Below, piece after piece: positions 1 to 8,310 of a stretch of 64,000 bases of DNA. The stretch is taken from positions 1 through 64,000 of the forward strand of contig JAQGNY010000053.1 of NCBI GenBank assembly GCA_028293825.1. The letters run 5' to 3'. The notes beneath the pieces were generated by a model that worked only from the letters and a program-made list of their open reading frames with translations, was not told the DNA's origin and made no database searches. The position numbers and the translations under genes are program-made. The number at the start of each line of letters is the position of its first letter. Positions within the stretch are counted from its first letter, which is position 1. Origin of the DNA: Verrucomicrobiaceae bacterium (lineage in GTDB: Bacteria > Pseudomonadota > Gammaproteobacteria > Pseudomonadales > CAMLJR01).

Positions 1-21
1 GCTGCTCAGATAGTTAAATAC

Positions 22-807
22 TTAGAGTTGATAGCCGACGTCCTGCGCCCGCCCTTCCCAGCGCACAATGCCCGTGCCGATGTTGTAGCTTTCTTCGCGT
101 GATGCCTTGCCGACGGCGCCGCCCAGCGGATAGGAATAATTGTCGCCCTGATCGCCCTGATGCGCGGCGCCCACGGCAAATTGCAGCGATTGATCGATGC
201 CGAAGGTCTGTGTGCCGCGCGCCGCCAACCGCTGATAATTACGCGAGCCGCTATCGGCGCTGGCTTCGAAGTTGTCGCTTTCGGAGTGGTGATAGGTCGA
301 TAACAGTAACGCGCTGTGTACCGCATCGCTGCCGTAAAGGATCGAACTGGGACCGCGCACCAACTGCAGATTGTCCATCACCGGCAATTGCATTTCAGCG
401 TTGGAGAACACTTCGGAGCCGAACGCAAAGGTATTGATCGGCACGCCATCGACCAGCGTGGCGCGGCCGCGTAAAGAGGTCGAATCGTAACTGCGGACTT
501 GAATCAACATGCCGCCATCGGGCGGCTCCAACAACATGACGCCGGGCAAATGCAAAACGGCATCGGGCAGGGTACGCGCGCCGCGGCGCTCCCAATCTTC
601 GCGTGTAACGACGCTGACGGTCGCGGAGCTGTCGAGTTCGGATTCGGTAAAGGCTGACGCCGCCGTGATTTTCAACTGAGCCAGGTGTTCCGGCGCGAGC
701 TCAAAAAAATCGCCCGCATCACCGCCCCATGCATCGGTGCCCGCGGCCGCGCCCAAGCATCCGCTGACGAGGACGCAACTCATATGCCTGACGGCTTTCC
801 ACTTCAT
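22..807 (-). CDS. TonB-dependent receptor, N-terminal part (plug domain), ends early
   Basis: Outer-membrane receptor fragment of 261 aa. The start MKWKAVRHMSC is followed by a hydrophobic export signal, then a typical plug domain at about residues 50-165, with SVVTREDWERRGARTLPDAV, a VDGVPIN motif and LVRGPSSILYGSDA. The first barrel-like strands follow. Receptors of this family are usually 600-1000 aa, but this frame ends in TAA at 22-24. The same frame continues to the window edge without another stop and reads VFNYLSS, which could be a further beta strand, so a nonsense change in a longer gene is plausible. The substrate cannot be inferred. No strong ribosome site is visible before the ATG. 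The family call is firm; whether the gene is intact is not. Confidence 0.8.
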   Translation of the reverse strand: MKWKAVRHMSCVLVSGCLGAAAGTDAWGGDAGDFFELAPEHLAQLKITAASAFTESELDSSATVSVVTREDWERRGARTLPDAVLHLPGVMLLEPPDGGMLIQVRSYDSTSLRGRATLVDGVPINTFAFGSEVFSNAEMQLPVMDNLQLVRGPSSILYGSDAVHSALLLSTYHHSESDNFEASADSGSRNYQRLAARGTQTFGIDQSLQFAVGAAHQGDQGDNYSYPLGGAVGKASREESYNIGTGIVRWEGRAQDVGYQL

Positions 808-906
808 GATTAATTCGGCCAGATGCAGGATCGCACTGAGTCTAGTTGCACCCTTCGCGAATGGCCAATTCAGGTCAGAAATTCAAGCAATTAGTTATAA
901 CGTGTC

Positions 907-1377
907 TCAGTGGACGCGCGGTTGGCGCGGCGGCGCTTCGGCATTTTCATCGAGCAACAAGTAATCGAGGTGGACGGATTCGGTGGCGAGCTGTCGAATT
1001 GCTTCCATGCTGCTGTTCATGAACAGGCGAAACTGCGCTTCATCGATGCCCGCGCCGGTCAGCCACATGGTGCCGGCCACCAATTGCGGCATGGCGTCGT
1101 CGACGATATCGAGAAACAGTTTGAGTGTCGGGTAGTCGATATTGAGCCGGCCTAAATCGGCGGCCAGCGGAAACAATGCGACCGGGCGCACGACCAATTC
1201 GGTGCTGAACAGAATGCCCCAGGGCTCGATGAATAAACGCGCATCGGCGACGCCTTCGAGTTCCTGCACGCCGGAAATATGCAGACCATTGCATTGATCA
1301 CACAGATAAAAGCTGATGCCCGCACTATTTAGCCAATGTTCAAGCTGCCCTTGATCAGGTGCCGCGCTGTCGCCCAT
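907..1377 (-). CDS. YbjN-domain-like protein
   Basis: Small soluble protein of 156 aa with no signal peptide or membrane segment. The central part (LHISGVQELEGVADARLFIE... then LNIDYPTLKLFLDIVDDAMPQLVAGTMWL) resembles the YbjN / type III chaperone-like fold used by many small proteobacterial proteins of unknown role. A CDQC pair lies near the N-terminus. I chose the ATG at 1377 because GGAG sits 8 nt upstream; a GTG at 1386 is possible but lies too close to that site. It is transcribed leftward toward the receptor gene, about 100 bp away. Function is unknown and the family call rests on fold-like motifs only. Confidence 0.6.
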   Translation of the reverse strand: MGDSAAPDQGQLEHWLNSAGISFYLCDQCNGLHISGVQELEGVADARLFIEPWGILFSTELVVRPVALFPLAADLGRLNIDYPTLKLFLDIVDDAMPQLVAGTMWLTGAGIDEAQFRLFMNSSMEAIRQLATESVHLDYLLLDENAEAPPRQPRVH

Positions 1378-1614
1378 GCCATTCACTCCGAAGCTAAATT
1401 GTGCGCGGTTGTGCGCCGGTCAGCATTCTAACGCACCGCAGTGCAGCGCGCGTTATCGCGCAAAGCGAGCAGGAGCACTCTCGCAAACGGTGATGGCTAC
1501 CACAATCCACAGTTTTTCCCAGTATCCGCGCCAACGTGCCGATACGTGACTGCTATCTTCCAAGACAGACGTGTTTTTGCGTCATCTCTTTTAACAAACC
1601 TGGATGTTGCGAAC

Positions 1615-3489
1615 ATGACCATGCCCTGCCCCAAATCGCTGCTGAGCTTTGCCATAGCCGCCGCGCTGTTATCCGGCTGTGGCGGCGGCGGTGGAGGCGG
1701 TAGCAGCACAGCAAACGGCTCCCAATTGAGCACCAGTGGCAGCTCGAACTCCACCGGCAGCTCCGCCACCGATACCATTCCGGCCGCGCCCACTGCAGTG
1801 GTCGGCTTTGCGCTCAAGCAATTGCAATTCAGCTGGGCGGCGGTGAGCGGCGCCACCTCTTATCGCGTGCTCGAAGATGCCAACGGCAGCGGCAATTACA
1901 GCCCGATCAGCGGCGATATCACCGCTACCGCGTTTAATAAAGACATCGCCGTGCACACGCAAAACTGGGCCGCGGCGCGCTACCAAATTCAAGCCTGCAA
2001 CAACGCGGGTTGCTCGACCTCCGCCGCCGTGGCCGCTAATACTGAAATTTTAAAAACCATCGGCTACTTCAAAGCATCGAATACTAGCGCCGGCGATAGC
2101 TTCGGCTGGACGCTGGCATTGAGCGGCGACGGCAACACACTGGCAGTCGGCGCGCCATTCGAGGACAGCGCGGCGGTCGGCATCAACCAAACCCAGGCCG
2201 ATGAGAACGCCACCGACAGCGGCGCCGTCTATGTATTTGTGAAATCGAGCGGCGGCTGGATACAGCAAGCCTACGTCAAAGCCTCTAACACGCTGACCGC
2301 CGCCAATTTCGGCGAGAGCCTGGCGCTCAGCAACAACGGCAATGTGCTGGTGGTTGGCGCGCCGTTCGAAGACAGCGCAGCCACAACGATTAATGGCAAT
2401 CAAACCGAACACTCGGCCGCCGATGCCGGCGCCGTTTATGTGTTCGCCCGCAGCAATAGCAACTGGACACAGCAGACCTATATCAAGCCGAGTAACACCC
2501 ACGCCAGCAGCTACTTCGGCTGGTCGGTCGGCGTTAGCGACGACGGCAATACCGTCGTCAGCGGCGCACCCGGTGAATCGAACAATGCCACCGGCGTGAA
2601 TCCGAGCGCTGCCGCATACACCGCCGCCAATACCGGCGCGGCGTATGTATTCAATCGCGCCAGCAGCAGCGCGAGCTGGAGCCAAAAGGCCTATCTGAAA
2701 GCATCGAACGCCGAAGCCGACGACAACTTCGGCACCGCCGTCGCACTAAGTGGCAGTGGCTCGACGCTCGCCGTAGGCGCGCCGTATGAAGCGAGCAAAG
2801 TCATCAATGGCGCCGGCGTGCCGAGCGATAACTCGCAAGCGAAAGCCGGTGCTGTTTACGTATTTGTGCTCGACGGCAATTGGACGCAAATGAGCTTCTT
2901 GAAAGCCTCCAACGCCGGTGCGCAGGATAATTTCGGCGCGGCGCTGGCGCTGAACGATGCCGGCGATACGCTGGCGGTCGGCGCGCCGTATGAAGCGAGC
3001 AGCGCCAGCGGCCTGGCGGGCGATCAAACCAACAACGCCGCCAGCGCCGCCGGCGCCGTCTATGTATTCGCGCGCGCTGGCGCCAGCTGGAGTCAGCAGC
3101 AATATGTGAAAGCGTCGAACACCAATAGCAACGACGATTTCGGCAGCGCGGTGGCATTGAGCAGCGATGGCAATGTGCTGGCGGTCGGCGCGATTGGCGA
3201 ATCCAGCAATGCCACCGGCGTCGGCGGTATTGATTCGGACAACTCCAAGGATGGCGCGGGCGCGGCCTATGTCTTCAAACGCAGCGGCGTCGCTTGGCAA
3301 CAAATCAATTATTTGAAACCGACTGCGACGGCGGTCGGCATCGAGTTCGGCACCGCCTTGGGCTTGAGCGCCGATGCCGGCACGCTGGCTGTCAGCGGTG
3401 GCTTTGAAGCCAGTGATGGCACTGGAATTAACAGCGCCACCGCTCCGAATGCGGCCGCAACGGATGCCGGCGCTTTGTGGCTGTTCTAA
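1615..3489 (+). CDS. FG-GAP repeat lipoprotein with N-terminal fibronectin III-like domain
   Basis: Predicted exported lipoprotein of 624 aa. The ATG at 1615 (or 1621) gives a clean lipoprotein signal ending in the lipobox LSGC with Cys at residue 22, followed by a poly-Gly/Ser tether; the open frame extends further upstream but that stretch has no signal character. Residues about 50-140 look like a fibronectin type III domain. The rest is about seven copies of a 65-75 aa unit with the pattern KASNT..DNFG.ALALS.DGNTLAVGAP.E and then GAVYVF...W.QQ.Y, which is the FG-GAP/integrin-alpha-like beta-propeller repeat. Seven blades would close one propeller. It likely sits on the outer membrane and binds a ligand, but the ligand is unknown. 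Confidence 0.82.
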   Translation: MTMPCPKSLLSFAIAAALLSGCGGGGGGGSSTANGSQLSTSGSSNSTGSSATDTIPAAPTAVVGFALKQLQFSWAAVSGATSYRVLEDANGSGNYSPISGDITATAFNKDIAVHTQNWAAARYQIQACNNAGCSTSAAVAANTEILKTIGYFKASNTSAGDSFGWTLALSGDGNTLAVGAPFEDSAAVGINQTQADENATDSGAVYVFVKSSGGWIQQAYVKASNTLTAANFGESLALSNNGNVLVVGAPFEDSAATTINGNQTEHSAADAGAVYVFARSNSNWTQQTYIKPSNTHASSYFGWSVGVSDDGNTVVSGAPGESNNATGVNPSAAAYTAANTGAAYVFNRASSSASWSQKAYLKASNAEADDNFGTAVALSGSGSTLAVGAPYEASKVINGAGVPSDNSQAKAGAVYVFVLDGNWTQMSFLKASNAGAQDNFGAALALNDAGDTLAVGAPYEASSASGLAGDQTNNAASAAGAVYVFARAGASWSQQQYVKASNTNSNDDFGSAVALSSDGNVLAVGAIGESSNATGVGGIDSDNSKDGAGAAYVFKRSGVAWQQINYLKPTATAVGIEFGTALGLSADAGTLAVSGGFEASDGTGINSATAPNAAATDAGALWLF

Positions 3490-3499
3490 CTCGTCAAGC

Positions 3500-3528
3500 C
3501 TGCAGCTTCTAAAGCTTCAAAGCTGCAG
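3500..3528 (+). terminator. Hairpin after the FG-GAP gene
   Basis: Perfect 9-bp stem (CTGCAGCTT at 3500-3508 and AAGCTGCAG at 3520-3528) with an 11-nt loop, 11 bp after the stop codon. There is no clear T-run, so termination is only likely. It is followed by two imperfect copies of a roughly 20-bp unit containing TTATCTTAAA.CTTGCAA (about 3532-3571) that run into the end of the convergent SnoaL-like gene. Confidence 0.45.
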
Positions 3529-3553
3529 CTCTTATCTTAAAGCTTGCAACCTT

Positions 3554-4075
3554 TTATCTTAAATCTTGCAATAAAGGCAGCGCCGCGAAGGACGGATCGG
3601 CGCTGTTCGGTAGACCCGGTGGCAGATCGGCGGTCAGGTGGCGATAAGCCTCATGATTGACCGGTCGCATTTCACAACGATCGACCGCGCTGCTGCGCCG
3701 ACTGAACTTCCATACGCCCCGGCGGCGCTCGTAGTGGTCGAAATAGCGACCGCCCACAACAATTTCCTGCGCGTCCAAACCGGTGGTCCGATGATAGGCC
3801 TCGGCGTAAATCTCGCCCTCGGCGCGATCGCCATCGAGCACGAATAACGTGTTGAAAATGCGATGCGTGGTCAGCTCAAAGCTCTCCATCGCCACCGGCA
3901 TCCACGCCACAAACTCATCGATGGAGCCGACAAAAATATCGCCGCGATCCTCGAACGCATCGTCGTGATACAGCGCCCGCAATGCCGCGAACTGACGGCG
4001 GTCGACCGCGCGGCAGTAACGCATGACCAGATCGTGCAGCTCTGCTTTATCTTGTAACGCTCGCAAATCACTCAT
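3554..4075 (-). CDS. SnoaL-like / NTF2-fold protein
   Basis: Protein of 173 aa with the pattern of the SnoaL-like polyketide cyclase / NTF2 fold: an N-terminal helix (LQDKAELHDLVMRYCRAVD), then ALRALYHDDAFEDRG, a THRIFNTLFVLDGDRAEGEIYAEAYHR strand region and GGRYFDHYERRRGVWKFSRR. The family includes dehydratases, isomerases and small binding proteins acting on ring substrates such as steroids. A GAGGTG ribosome site precedes the ATG. It is the last gene of a leftward cluster with an SDR, a sulfotransferase-like protein, a DUF1214-like protein and a VOC protein, which supports a role in catabolism of a cyclic compound; the substrate is unknown. Confidence 0.75.
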   Translation of the reverse strand: MSDLRALQDKAELHDLVMRYCRAVDRRQFAALRALYHDDAFEDRGDIFVGSIDEFVAWMPVAMESFELTTHRIFNTLFVLDGDRAEGEIYAEAYHRTTGLDAQEIVVGGRYFDHYERRRGVWKFSRRSSAVDRCEMRPVNHEAYRHLTADLPPGLPNSADPSFAALPLLQDLR

Positions 4076-4124
4076 CGCTCACCTCTTTATTAGTATTCGT
4101 TGGGTGAATTATTAAGTTTGAATG

Positions 4125-4149
4125 CCGGCGCAGACGAAAGCTGCGCCGG
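4125..4149 (-). terminator. Strong hairpin between SDR and SnoaL genes
   Basis: Perfect 9-bp stem, CCGGCGCAG (4125-4133) with CTGCGCCGG (4141-4149), loop of 7 nt. It lies in the gap after the SDR stop. The transcript continues into an AT-rich stretch without a strict U-run, so it may be a partial terminator or an mRNA stability element separating expression of the two genes. Confidence 0.45.
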
Positions 4150-4165
4150 TAGGCTTACAACAAGG

Positions 4166-4948
4166 TTAGGAAATGGTGCCGACGCGGCCGCCTTCGGTGA
4201 AGATGGTGCTGCCGGTGGTGTAGCTCGACGCATCGGTGGCGAGCAGAATTGCCGCGCCGACCGCTTCATCGGCTGCGCCGAAGCGTTTGATCGCGTTGCG
4301 CTGCGCCAAACCCAGACCCTTATGGATTTCCGCTTCCTGGCCATCCGGGCTCATCGAGCCGACGCATAGGCAGTTGACGCGCGTGTGTGGTGCCAACGAT
4401 TTCGCTAGCGAGCGCACCACGAACAACAGCGCGGCTTTGCTGACGCCGTAGGCAATCGCCGGCGGCAATGGGGTAAAACCGCCGCAGCTCTGCACGGAAA
4501 TAATGCTGCCCTTGCCGTGTGCTTCCATATCGGCGCTGGTCAGCTCGGCCAGACGCCAGGTTGCCATCACATTCACGTCCATCGCCTCTTTCCAAACGTC
4601 GTCGGTATTGTCCCAAATGCCTTTGCCGTCTTTGCCGTAAACGACGCCAGCGGCGGCATTGTTGAAGACGATATGGATTGGACCGAAGTTGTCGTGCGCA
4701 ACCTTGACCAATTTTTCCAAATCCTCGCGCTTGCCGGCATCGACCGCCACATAGGCAGCGCGTCCGCCATTCTTGGCGTTAATTTCGCCGGCAATACGTT
4801 CGAGCCGATCGGCCGAGCGCGCGGAAATAACCACATTGGCGCCGAGCTCGGCATAGGCCTTGGCCACATGCTCGCCGACACCGGGGCCGACGCCGGTCAA
4901 AATTGCGGTACGGCCATCCAAACGAAAACGATCGAGTACTGAAGTCAC
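4166..4948 (-). CDS. Short-chain dehydrogenase/reductase
   Basis: NAD(P)-dependent SDR oxidoreductase of 260 aa. It has the cofactor motif TGVGPGVG near residue 18 (TGxxxGxG), the NNAA motif, a catalytic Ser in SVQSCGG and the Tyr/Lys pair in YGVSKAAL. The C-terminus with FTEGGRVG matches classical SDRs. I chose the GTG start at 4948 because AAGGAGC lies 6 nt upstream; an in-frame GTG at 4966 would place that ribosome site inside the gene. It is likely a ketone/alcohol oxidoreductase of a ring-compound pathway, given neighbouring SnoaL-like and sulfotransferase-like genes. The exact substrate cannot be told from the sequence. Confidence 0.88.
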   Translation of the reverse strand: MTSVLDRFRLDGRTAILTGVGPGVGEHVAKAYAELGANVVISARSADRLERIAGEINAKNGGRAAYVAVDAGKREDLEKLVKVAHDNFGPIHIVFNNAAAGVVYGKDGKGIWDNTDDVWKEAMDVNVMATWRLAELTSADMEAHGKGSIISVQSCGGFTPLPPAIAYGVSKAALLFVVRSLAKSLAPHTRVNCLCVGSMSPDGQEAEIHKGLGLAQRNAIKRFGAADEAVGAAILLATDASSYTTGSTIFTEGGRVGTIS

Positions 4949-4980
4949 GTTACAGCTCCTTTCCACAGCAGTGAGAGTTA

Positions 4981-4997
4981 GCGGCCGTCGCGGCCGC
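4981..4997 (-). other. GC-rich hairpin between sulfotransferase and SDR genes
   Basis: Inverted repeat GCGGCCG (4981-4987) / CGGCCGC (4991-4997) with a 3-nt loop, in the 59-bp gap between the two genes. It is a second example of a stable hairpin in the gaps of this cluster. No T-run follows. Confidence 0.35.
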
Positions 4998-5007
4998 CGG
5001 TAAAAAG

Positions 5008-6183
5008 TTAAAACAATTCGCCGAAGCGTTGGTAGTAAGTAGGCAAGCGCTCGCGCACTTCGTCGGCATGAATCCCGAATTCCGCCGGCACGTGACTGTG
5101 CAGGCCGAGCCGGCCGGTAGCCGCCTCCACCGCTTCACCGCGCAGACGCTGTTCGAACTCTGGCGTAAATGGCAGGTTGAAATAATCGTGGATGCGGCGC
5201 ACCACGTCGACGCGATCCTTGATGACATCGCGGTGCGAAATATCGATCACGGCGCGATCGATGTTTTTATCGGCGGCGCGGCTGGCGGTGGCGCGCTCAA
5301 GACCGACCGACCAGATGTCGATGATTTCGCGACCGATGGTTTTCGGATCGGCGCCGACACCGGACACCTTGCGAAACTGCAGCACCATACTCGACAGCGA
5401 CGAAAACGCCAGCACCGGATCGCGGTGCGTCCACACCAGACAGGCGTCGGGATAAGTGCCAATCAAACCTTCCAAATCGAGCAAATGTTCCGGCGATTTA
5501 ATCGTCCAGCGCCCTTTCGGACCCTTCCACTGGAATTGCTGCAGCAGCCGTTTGTGCGTTTTGTAGCGGTTGGGAATGCGCGGGCCGCGCAGCCATTCGG
5601 TGTACTCCGGTACCTGCCATTCCGCCCACAGATCGGTGGACGCAAAGTGGTGGGTGAAGCCCAAGTTGCACTCGCCGGCGTGGCTGGCGGTGATGTCCTG
5701 AATCTTGGCCAGATCCGGCGCGCCAGCGAGCAGATGGGCAAAAATCCCGTCGAGCATCGCAATGCGCGAATCGGTAGTGAAAGTCGCTTCTTCCGGTGCC
5801 GGCCACGGCATTGCCCACTCCCAGTTGCGCGGGTAACGCGACGCGGGATCGAGCGCGAGCAAATCGTAAGTAACTGTGGTGCCGGTGCGCGGCAGGCCGA
5901 TGATCACCACCGGGCGCTCGATTTTGATATCGAGCACTTCGGGATGCTTGCGCTCGTCATCGACCAAATGCAGGCGCGCAGTGAGGATGCCGAGAATACG
6001 CATACTGGCGCCGGCGGCGAGCGCGGGCGGCGGATTCAGCCCATTCAGCGAGTCGAGCAGGATGGTTAAACCGGTTTTGAAACTGAGGTCATCGCCCCAA
6101 TCCTGCAGACCGGTGGCGGCCTCTGCGGCGGCCAGCAATAAGGTTTCATCGAGCGGCACGGGTGCCGGGTTCGGATTACTCAT
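5008..6183 (-). CDS. Sulfotransferase family protein
   Basis: Protein of 391 aa with the PAPS-dependent sulfotransferase signature. The 5'-phosphosulfate loop reads VVIIGLPRTGTT around residues 92-103, and a 3'-phosphate-like segment reads VWTHRDPVLAFSSLSSM around residue 245. The length and the conserved HHFAS and IKSPEHLLDLEGL motifs fit the bacterial Sulfotransfer_3 group often found in steroid or aromatic gene clusters. A clear AGGAG site precedes the ATG. No signal peptide is seen, so it should be cytoplasmic. It may transfer sulfate to, or have been co-opted for another reaction on, a hydroxylated ring compound; the acceptor is unknown. Confidence 0.85.
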   Translation of the reverse strand: MSNPNPAPVPLDETLLLAAAEAATGLQDWGDDLSFKTGLTILLDSLNGLNPPPALAAGASMRILGILTARLHLVDDERKHPEVLDIKIERPVVIIGLPRTGTTVTYDLLALDPASRYPRNWEWAMPWPAPEEATFTTDSRIAMLDGIFAHLLAGAPDLAKIQDITASHAGECNLGFTHHFASTDLWAEWQVPEYTEWLRGPRIPNRYKTHKRLLQQFQWKGPKGRWTIKSPEHLLDLEGLIGTYPDACLVWTHRDPVLAFSSLSSMVLQFRKVSGVGADPKTIGREIIDIWSVGLERATASRAADKNIDRAVIDISHRDVIKDRVDVVRRIHDYFNLPFTPEFEQRLRGEAVEAATGRLGLHSHVPAEFGIHADEVRERLPTYYQRFGELF

Positions 6184-6220
6184 ATTCCACTCCTGGTACT
6201 TTCTTTTATGAGACGACTTG

Positions 6221-6239
6221 TTAAGCCGGCGCCGCTTAA
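6221..6239 (-). other. Hairpin between DUF1214-like and sulfotransferase genes
   Basis: Inverted repeat TTAAGC (6221-6226) / GCTTAA (6234-6239) around a GC-rich 7-nt loop, just after the DUF1214-like stop codon. It is the third intergenic hairpin in the cluster. Confidence 0.3.
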
Positions 6240-6251
6240 TGGGATGAGGTT

Positions 6252-7508
6252 TTAGGTAGCGACGTGCTCAGCGTGGCGGGTCGCGTACAGGCCGGCGCGC
6301 ACGGCAATCGCAGCGCGGCGCTCGGCCAGATCAACGCGCGGACAACCGGCCGGCAAGTACTGTTCGAGGTCCGCGACCTTGACCGCGCGGCAATCGCGAA
6401 TCAGGCCGTCGCCGCTGGTGCCGTTTGGTAAGCCCTGCCAGCGCAGCAGAAACCAGCCTTCGTGCAGGCCGACGCTATCGATCCAGTTATGCACGCCCGG
6501 ATCGCGCGTGGCGACCACATAAGTAATGCTGCCGTCGTTGTTAACCGCGCGTTGCGTACGATTCAGGCTGCTCTGCCGATACAGCGGATCGGGTGCGATG
6601 GTCCACGGATCGGTGACTTGAAAACCGGTATAAGCCGCGCCGCCATCGGTGATCGTGATGACCAATGCCTGGTCATCGCTGAGCTGGTAACGACCGCCGG
6701 CCAAAAAGCCCCAGCTCGCCTCGCGACCGATTGGACCGACCACGGCGTTCGGAGTCGGATAACCGAGAAACGTATCCTTGAAACCCGCCCAAAAACGGAT
6801 AAACGTCGGCAGAAATTGCGCTACGCGCGCAATCAATTCGCTTTCAGTGCGCGGCGGCGGCGCGATCGCTCCGGCGGTGCGGCGAATGCTCAACGCAGTC
6901 GGGCTTTGCGACCAGTCGGCCAGACTGTCGCGTGCGTACAGCGTCAAATTGCCCGGTAAAGTCTGAATGTGGTTGGTGCGCCCTTCCGCCGATTCTTTCG
7001 ACACCGTGATGCGAAAATGGCCGTTGGCGTCGGTCACGATCTGCTGCGAGGTCAGCATGAAGCGATGCGGCCCAATGCCGGCGTGATCGTCCAGTTCATC
7101 CTCAAGCTTCAGGCTGAAATTGGCGCTGCGATTGGAATCGAAGCGGCCGAGAATTTCGTATTCGGAATCGCCGTCGATGGGAATGTCGCGGTTGGCGTTG
7201 TCGGGGTTGTCGACCGCCACCGCGGCGCCGGTATAGATATGGCCGAACCAGCGCCGCGGCGTGTTATCCACGTTCCAGATAATTTTGGGCCGCGCGCGAT
7301 CACTGTTGGCTTCGCGCATGGCCAGCGCCAATGTCCATTGATCCAGCGCACGCTCCAAACCGAGCCGGCCTGAGTTGAGTTTAATGGCCGGGTCCGCCAA
7401 CAACTGCTGGCGCCCTACTTCACGCGCGGCGCGCACGGCTGGCGCTTCGATCAAACGCAGCGCCAGCGATTCCACCTCTTTCTGGTCCTGCGTGGCTAAC
7501 GGACTCAT
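6252..7508 (-). CDS. DUF1214-like conserved protein
   Basis: Protein of 418 aa without a signal peptide. The C-terminal half has features seen in DUF1214 proteins: DGGAAYTGFQVTDPWTI, then NNDGSITYVVATRDPGVHNW followed by LHEGWFLLRWQGLP. The N-terminal part is mostly helical and carries RRWFGHIYTGAAVAVDNPD. DUF1214 proteins are common in steroid- and terpenoid-related clusters of proteobacteria and actinobacteria, but no reaction is established. An AGAGGT ribosome site precedes the ATG. It lies 36 bp after the VOC gene and is probably co-transcribed with it. The domain name is a pattern-level assignment and would need a profile search. Confidence 0.65.
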   Translation of the reverse strand: MSPLATQDQKEVESLALRLIEAPAVRAAREVGRQQLLADPAIKLNSGRLGLERALDQWTLALAMREANSDRARPKIIWNVDNTPRRWFGHIYTGAAVAVDNPDNANRDIPIDGDSEYEILGRFDSNRSANFSLKLEDELDDHAGIGPHRFMLTSQQIVTDANGHFRITVSKESAEGRTNHIQTLPGNLTLYARDSLADWSQSPTALSIRRTAGAIAPPPRTESELIARVAQFLPTFIRFWAGFKDTFLGYPTPNAVVGPIGREASWGFLAGGRYQLSDDQALVITITDGGAAYTGFQVTDPWTIAPDPLYRQSSLNRTQRAVNNDGSITYVVATRDPGVHNWIDSVGLHEGWFLLRWQGLPNGTSGDGLIRDCRAVKVADLEQYLPAGCPRVDLAERRAAIAVRAGLYATRHAEHVAT

Positions 7509-7544
7509 CGCCGTACCTCTTTTGGTCTGGATTAAATCGATTGA

Positions 7545-8081
7545 TTACGCGAACGCAGCCGCGAGTGAGCGACGCGGATCGGTATGACCATCCCACTCGA
7601 GATGCGCGCGCTCCATGTTGCCGAATTGACGCGCAATCAACGGCGACATTTCCATCAACTCGACGAAGCCATTGCTATCGCGCTGCGTGTCGAACAGGGT
7701 GCAGCGCTCGCCGCTCGGCAAGGTGCCGTGGCTCGCCACTTCGTAGCCTGCGTCGCTCAGACGCTTGAAGCCTTCGTCGTAATCCACTCGCAGCATGACG
7801 TGGTGAAATCCGGGACCGCGACTGTCGAGCACTTCGCTGAATATCGACGGCACCGCGCGCAGCGGTTTTACCAATTCGATCAACAATCCGCCGCTGAAAC
7901 CGAATGCAACTTGAATTGATACTTCGGCCGGTTTGCCGCGATAAGTTTGATTTTCGGTCAGCTCCATATCGCCGATGAAAAACGGACCGGCGCCGATGAC
8001 GTTGATCCAATAGTTGAGGGCGGCGTCCATGTCGTTGACGACGTGACACACTTCGATGATGGATTGATCTGGTTGCAACAT
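7545..8081 (-). CDS. VOC (glyoxalase/dioxygenase fold) family protein
   Basis: Protein of 178 aa with two beta-alpha-beta-beta-beta modules. Likely metal ligands are His in IIEVCHVVNDMDAALNYW, His in GPGFHHVMLRVDYDEGF and Glu in SNGFVELMEM. The open frame starts earlier, but the ATG at 8081 has GAGG 5 nt upstream and begins at the conserved module, so I use it. It is the first gene of the leftward cluster that ends with the SnoaL-like gene. VOC proteins include extradiol dioxygenases, epimerases and lyases; this one is too short for a two-domain extradiol dioxygenase and its reaction is unknown. Confidence 0.82.
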   Translation of the reverse strand: MLQPDQSIIEVCHVVNDMDAALNYWINVIGAGPFFIGDMELTENQTYRGKPAEVSIQVAFGFSGGLLIELVKPLRAVPSIFSEVLDSRGPGFHHVMLRVDYDEGFKRLSDAGYEVASHGTLPSGERCTLFDTQRDSNGFVELMEMSPLIARQFGNMERAHLEWDGHTDPRRSLAAAFA

Positions 8082-8147
8082 GAGAACCTCGATGCGAGCG
8101 CATGCGACAAAGCCGAACTGTTTAGCTCCTCTCTTCGAAAACCACAG

Positions 8148-8188
8148 CATTTCAAATCGGGGGTGTTAAAAAAACAATATTTGAAATG
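8148..8188. promoter_or_regulatory. 10-bp inverted repeat upstream of the VOC-led cluster
   Basis: CATTTCAAAT (8148-8157) and ATTTGAAATG (8179-8188) are exact reverse complements with centres 31 bp apart, about three helical turns. They lie 67-107 bp upstream of the VOC start on its promoter side. This is the shape of a site for a dimer of dimers or of a long hairpin in the leader. No regulator gene for the cluster is present in the window. Confidence 0.4.
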
Positions 8189-8310
8189 GGTATTTGAAAA
8201 ATCGGAATTGCGGTGCGGCTGTCGCTGTTAGATTTTTATCGGTGCTGAGTTAAGACAACCGCCCCAACATATCACAATTTTTTGGACACGCTGGCGCAAA
8301 TTTGATTACG

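Noticed and set aside
2050-2685. 211-codon leftward frame within the FG-GAP gene
   Set aside because: A Gly/Ala-rich shadow caused by the repeated codons of the real gene.
5029-6069. 346-codon rightward open frame opposite the sulfotransferase gene
   Set aside because: It is antisense to a clear sulfotransferase, has no domain or ribosome site, and its composition reflects the GC-rich third positions of the real gene.
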